DNA from: a virus
Direction: 5' to 3' (one strand)
Virus record (IMG/VR): IMGVR_UViG_3300017971_000778
Location: 1 to 23,137 of that record
Length of the DNA stretch: 23,137 nucleotides
Shown here: in pieces, positions 21,199-23,137 of the stretch
How positions within the stretch are numbered: position 1 is the stretch's first letter
Layout: each line of letters begins with the position of its first letter
Notes under the pieces: generated by a model
The model's input: the letters and a program-made list of their open reading frames with translations, nothing else
Told to the model about the DNA's origin: nothing
Database searches by the model: none
Position numbers and translations under genes: made by a program

Positions 21199-21920
21199 TC
21201 TACAACCTTTCTACTACCATCACTGTACTCAGCTATCTTGACAATCTCCCAGCATTCAACTTCCTTCATAGGTGCTCCCCAATGTCTTTGCCGCTGAGCA
21301 ATATCAAAGAAATCTCCAGCAGTAGTGAAGAGCACATCAATCCTTCCACGTTGTTTCATTCTGTCTCGTGGTACGCTGAGATATGGTTTGATTTTAGGTG
21401 AGATATTTCCAAACGGATAATCCTTATTGGCTCCATTGTACTCAGGAACATGAAACATATACTTATGACGCCAACCCTTATTCGGGAGCCATATCAAGGC
21501 TCTATGAAATTCATTCAGTTCAGGAGGAAGAGCAACAGTATAATGATGACGATTGATTCTACGCTCCTGAATGGGAAGTTGAGTCATATCATCATTTGCA
21601 TATCTACCATGTCCAGGATCACCGGGATCATATTTGCTGTAGCAGGTGGTCTTCAATGTTCTTGTCCAGCGATAGATTGGTTTATATCTGTAGTCAATGA
21701 GGATGGGAGTGGGAGCCACCACAGTCTCTTTCTGCGTTATGTGATCCGGGGAGGGAGCAGGGGAGGGAATGGCCTTTTGGATTTCAGTTTGTTGTGGCCA
21801 TTCCATCTGTGGCGGCTCCGTTTCTTTTTTCATATCATAATTGAGGCAAACACAAGACCAACCGCATAGTATGGGCAATATCATCCATGATATGGAACGG
21901 AAGTGTGCGAGCTTTTTCAA
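21195..21920 (-). CDS. Putative secreted or membrane-anchored protein with 3D-like domain
   Basis: A 241-aa protein. The basic start MKKLAHFRSIS is followed by a short hydrophobic segment with three cysteines (ILPILCGWSCVCL, residues about 14-26), a possible signal peptide or anchor; no clean lipobox is seen. A Pro/Gln-rich linker (30-75) precedes a domain (about 85-225) with TLKTTCYSKYDP, YTVALPPELNEF, GRIDVLF and AQRQRHWG. This resembles 3D/MltA-type double-psi barrels of peptidoglycan-associated proteins, but the catalytic Asp pattern is not certain. The start is TTG at 21920 in a TTGA overlap with the RecA gene. A role in the cell envelope or lysis is inferred. It is oddly placed among recombination genes. 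Confidence 0.55.
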   Translation of the reverse strand: MKKLAHFRSISWMILPILCGWSCVCLNYDMKKETEPPQMEWPQQTEIQKAIPSPAPSPDHITQKETVVAPTPILIDYRYKPIYRWTRTLKTTCYSKYDPGDPGHGRYANDDMTQLPIQERRINRHHYTVALPPELNEFHRALIWLPNKGWRHKYMFHVPEYNGANKDYPFGNISPKIKPYLSVPRDRMKQRGRIDVLFTTAGDFFDIAQRQRHWGAPMKEVECWEIVKIAEYSDGSRKVVE

Positions 21921-23020
21921 TATCTATTCTTTCTATCCAGACTACAGGCTTGCCTGATTTCTCTCCAGCATCTGCCAGCTGTGACTTGAAGCTCTTTGTA
22001 CAAATTGTTTTCTTCAATATGCTTTATCAACTTATCCCTTGAGAGAACAACATCAAACTCTTTAGCAACTATCTTTTTTCCTTGCAGGCTCCACCATTTT
22101 TCTTCAATAAGATAGTCAATGCAGGAACCAATATCGTCAATGCCATAAGATGGGAATATATCCATCTTTGATTCATGCAACTCACCAGTGATGCGATTCT
22201 TTTTCACCTTGAGGTTGATGTGAACACCTATTTGTCTAGTCTTTCCCTTGACCGTCTTTTTGATTTTCCCTGTGATGCTACTCCAAATCTCTATGGTGGC
22301 ATAGAAAGTGAGTGACCTTCCACCTGACCTGGTTTTCTTCTCGAAACCAAAACCAATGTTATCCCTTGTCTGAGATATGACGATGAGGATTGAACCACTC
22401 TTTTTCAACTTGTGGACAGCCCTTCTCATATTGTCACTGTTCTTTCTTGCCTTCTGCGTTCCATAGCTCCCTGATACCGTTTTCCCTTTTTCGTGAGCTT
22501 CCTTTTCCTCTTCAAACTTGGTGCTCTCAGCCTCACTATCCAATCCATCCATGCTATCTAGAATATAGATGAATGGTTTATTGTCTTTGATTGCATTGTC
22601 CAGATTATAATAGAACTCCTCAATCAGCATCGAATAGATTGGACTTCCATCTGCATCTTTCCTTGGCGGTTCAACTCTCTTTGCAACTTCTTTGTTGAAG
22701 AGTTTCTCCAAGTCAATGTTCATTCCATCCTCTACGTTGTCATATATTAGCCGGTAGTTCTTGAAGGATGGATGGCGAAGGGCTTCTGCAAAGCAAGTCA
22801 TTGAAAGGAATGTTTTTCCACTGGCCGAATCACCAACAAGAAAATAGTATTTCCCCTTGGTGAATGCTCCAAAGGGATTATTGGTACACGCCAGATTCAA
22901 AAGTGTTGAACCTGATGAGAGTATATTTTTGGTTTTTATTTTCTCTTTCTTTTTCTTCTTTGGCTTTCTGTTTGCTGCTTCTGTTATTTGTGCTGTCATC
23001 TTTTTCTTCAGTTTGACCAT
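21917..23020 (-). CDS. RecA/UvsX-like recombinase ATPase
   Basis: A 367-aa P-loop ATPase. A Lys-rich N-terminal extension (1-32) leads to Walker A GDSASGKT (63-70), Walker B FIYILDSMDGL (about 150-160, Asp155) and ILIVISQTRDN (211-221), which fits the RecA/UvsX/Sak4-type strand-exchange core with its Gln/Thr sensor region. The C-terminal 100 residues may carry the DNA-binding part. The ATG at 23020 has AGGA nine bases upstream; the frame continues to 23053 but that start lies in the hairpin. It is the first intact gene of the operon and follows the acidic-tailed gene at the window edge. Expected role: strand exchange in recombination-dependent replication. Confidence 0.82.
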   Translation of the reverse strand: MVKLKKKMTAQITEAANRKPKKKKKEKIKTKNILSSGSTLLNLACTNNPFGAFTKGKYYFLVGDSASGKTFLSMTCFAEALRHPSFKNYRLIYDNVEDGMNIDLEKLFNKEVAKRVEPPRKDADGSPIYSMLIEEFYYNLDNAIKDNKPFIYILDSMDGLDSEAESTKFEEEKEAHEKGKTVSGSYGTQKARKNSDNMRRAVHKLKKSGSILIVISQTRDNIGFGFEKKTRSGGRSLTFYATIEIWSSITGKIKKTVKGKTRQIGVHINLKVKKNRITGELHESKMDIFPSYGIDDIGSCIDYLIEEKWWSLQGKKIVAKEFDVVLSRDKLIKHIEENNLYKELQVTAGRCWREIRQACSLDRKNRY

Positions 23021-23041
23021 TTGCTTTCTTCCTAAAATACA

Positions 23042-23066
23042 GGGGTGGGACAAAATGCCCCACCCC
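23042..23066 (-). terminator. Hairpin between acidic-tail gene and RecA-like gene
   Basis: GGGGTGGG (23042-23049) and CCCACCCC (23059-23066) form a GC-rich 8-bp stem with a 9-base loop. On the minus strand it lies 20 bases after the TAA of the gene at the window edge and is followed by TGTATTTT, a weak U-tract. It may be a partial terminator or an attenuator ahead of the RecA-like gene. Confidence 0.6.
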
Positions 23067-23086
23067 CTTTATACAATCATTCCTCC

Positions 23087-23137
23087 TTACTCTTCATCCT
23101 CATCGTCAAAATCTTCTTCTTCATCCTCATCGTCAAA
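23087..23137 (-). CDS. C-terminal acidic tail of a gene cut by the window edge (possible SSB)
   Basis: Only 16 codons and the TAA (23087-23089) are present. They encode two copies of FDDEDEE separated by Glu-Asp, all but the two Phe being acidic. Such tails end single-stranded DNA-binding proteins of T4 gp32, T7 gp2.5 and bacterial SSB type, where they bind partner proteins. Being next to RecA and the other recombination genes supports an SSB, but other acidic-tailed phage proteins are possible because the rest is missing. At DNA level the repeat is a 19-base direct repeat (23092-23110 and 23119-23137). SD-like GGAGG follows the stop but leads to no gene. Confidence 0.5.
   Translation of the reverse strand, partial: FDDEDEEEDFDDEDEE

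Noticed and set aside
23068-23086. A gene after the GGAGG at 23082-23086 (minus strand)
   Set aside because: The SD-like site is followed almost directly by ATG, and the frame stops after three codons.
1-23137. tRNA genes, CRISPR array, attachment site or integrase
   Set aside because: No cloverleaf-like sequence, regularly spaced repeat set or integrase motif was seen by eye; a tRNA covariance search would be needed to be certain.

Overview
The window is a 23 kb piece of a tailed double-stranded DNA phage (Caudoviricetes) or a provirus. A tape-measure C-terminus, tail hub-like and tail-tip-like genes are followed by a phage recombination and replication set with no bacterial housekeeping genes. 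The DNA is moderately AT-rich, and most starts have strong AGGAGG-type Shine-Dalgarno (SD) sites. Genes are packed, with ATGA, TGATG or longer overlaps almost everywhere. The host cannot be read from the sequence. I saw no tRNA, CRISPR array, integrase or IS element.

Layout. (1) 1-4683, plus strand: end of the tail module, with the tape-measure C-terminus, a tail protein, a 597-aa hub-like protein with four N-terminal cysteines, a four-cysteine protein, a tail-tip or fibre-like protein and an unknown. (2) 4708-12244, plus strand: an accessory surface-glycan cassette of five predicted glycosyltransferases, one SAM methyltransferase and three sulfotransferases. Two related free-standing nucleases sit inside it, one near each end. 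Each joins N-terminal NUMOD3-type repeats to a TnsA-like PD-(D/E)XK domain. (3) 12245-12320: the convergence point, with a long-loop inverted repeat. (4) 12321-15671, minus strand: an operon of small, often cysteine-rich proteins that also carries the C-terminal half of a Rad50/SbcC-like ATPase. A near-consensus sigma70 promoter and a 20-codon leader ORF precede it. (5) 15761-15805: an intrinsic terminator that separates this operon from the next. (6) 15818-23020, minus strand: the recombination and replication operon. In transcription order it holds a RecA/UvsX-like ATPase, a secreted 3D-domain-like protein, a small unknown, a FEN-type 5' nuclease, a radical SAM enzyme, a RuvC-like resolvase, Cys-rich small proteins, the N-terminal half of Rad50/SbcC ending at its zinc hook, an Mre11/SbcD-like nuclease and a coiled-coil protein. 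(7) 23087-23137: the acidic C-terminal tail of a gene cut by the window edge, possibly an SSB.

How the parts fit. The minus-strand genes look like a recombination-dependent replication and repair set: SSB?, RecA, Mre11-Rad50, FEN and a resolvase. The plus-strand cassette could build or modify a methylated and sulfated glycan on the virion or the host surface.

Main points for a second look: the Rad50-like ATPase split into two genes about 3.9 kb apart in different operons, with the zinc hook overlapping the nuclease gene and Gln in place of the Walker B glutamate; the sulfotransferase/glycosyltransferase cassette containing paired homing-type nucleases; a small gene with an in-frame TAG; and the terminator-promoter-leader junction between the two minus-strand operons.
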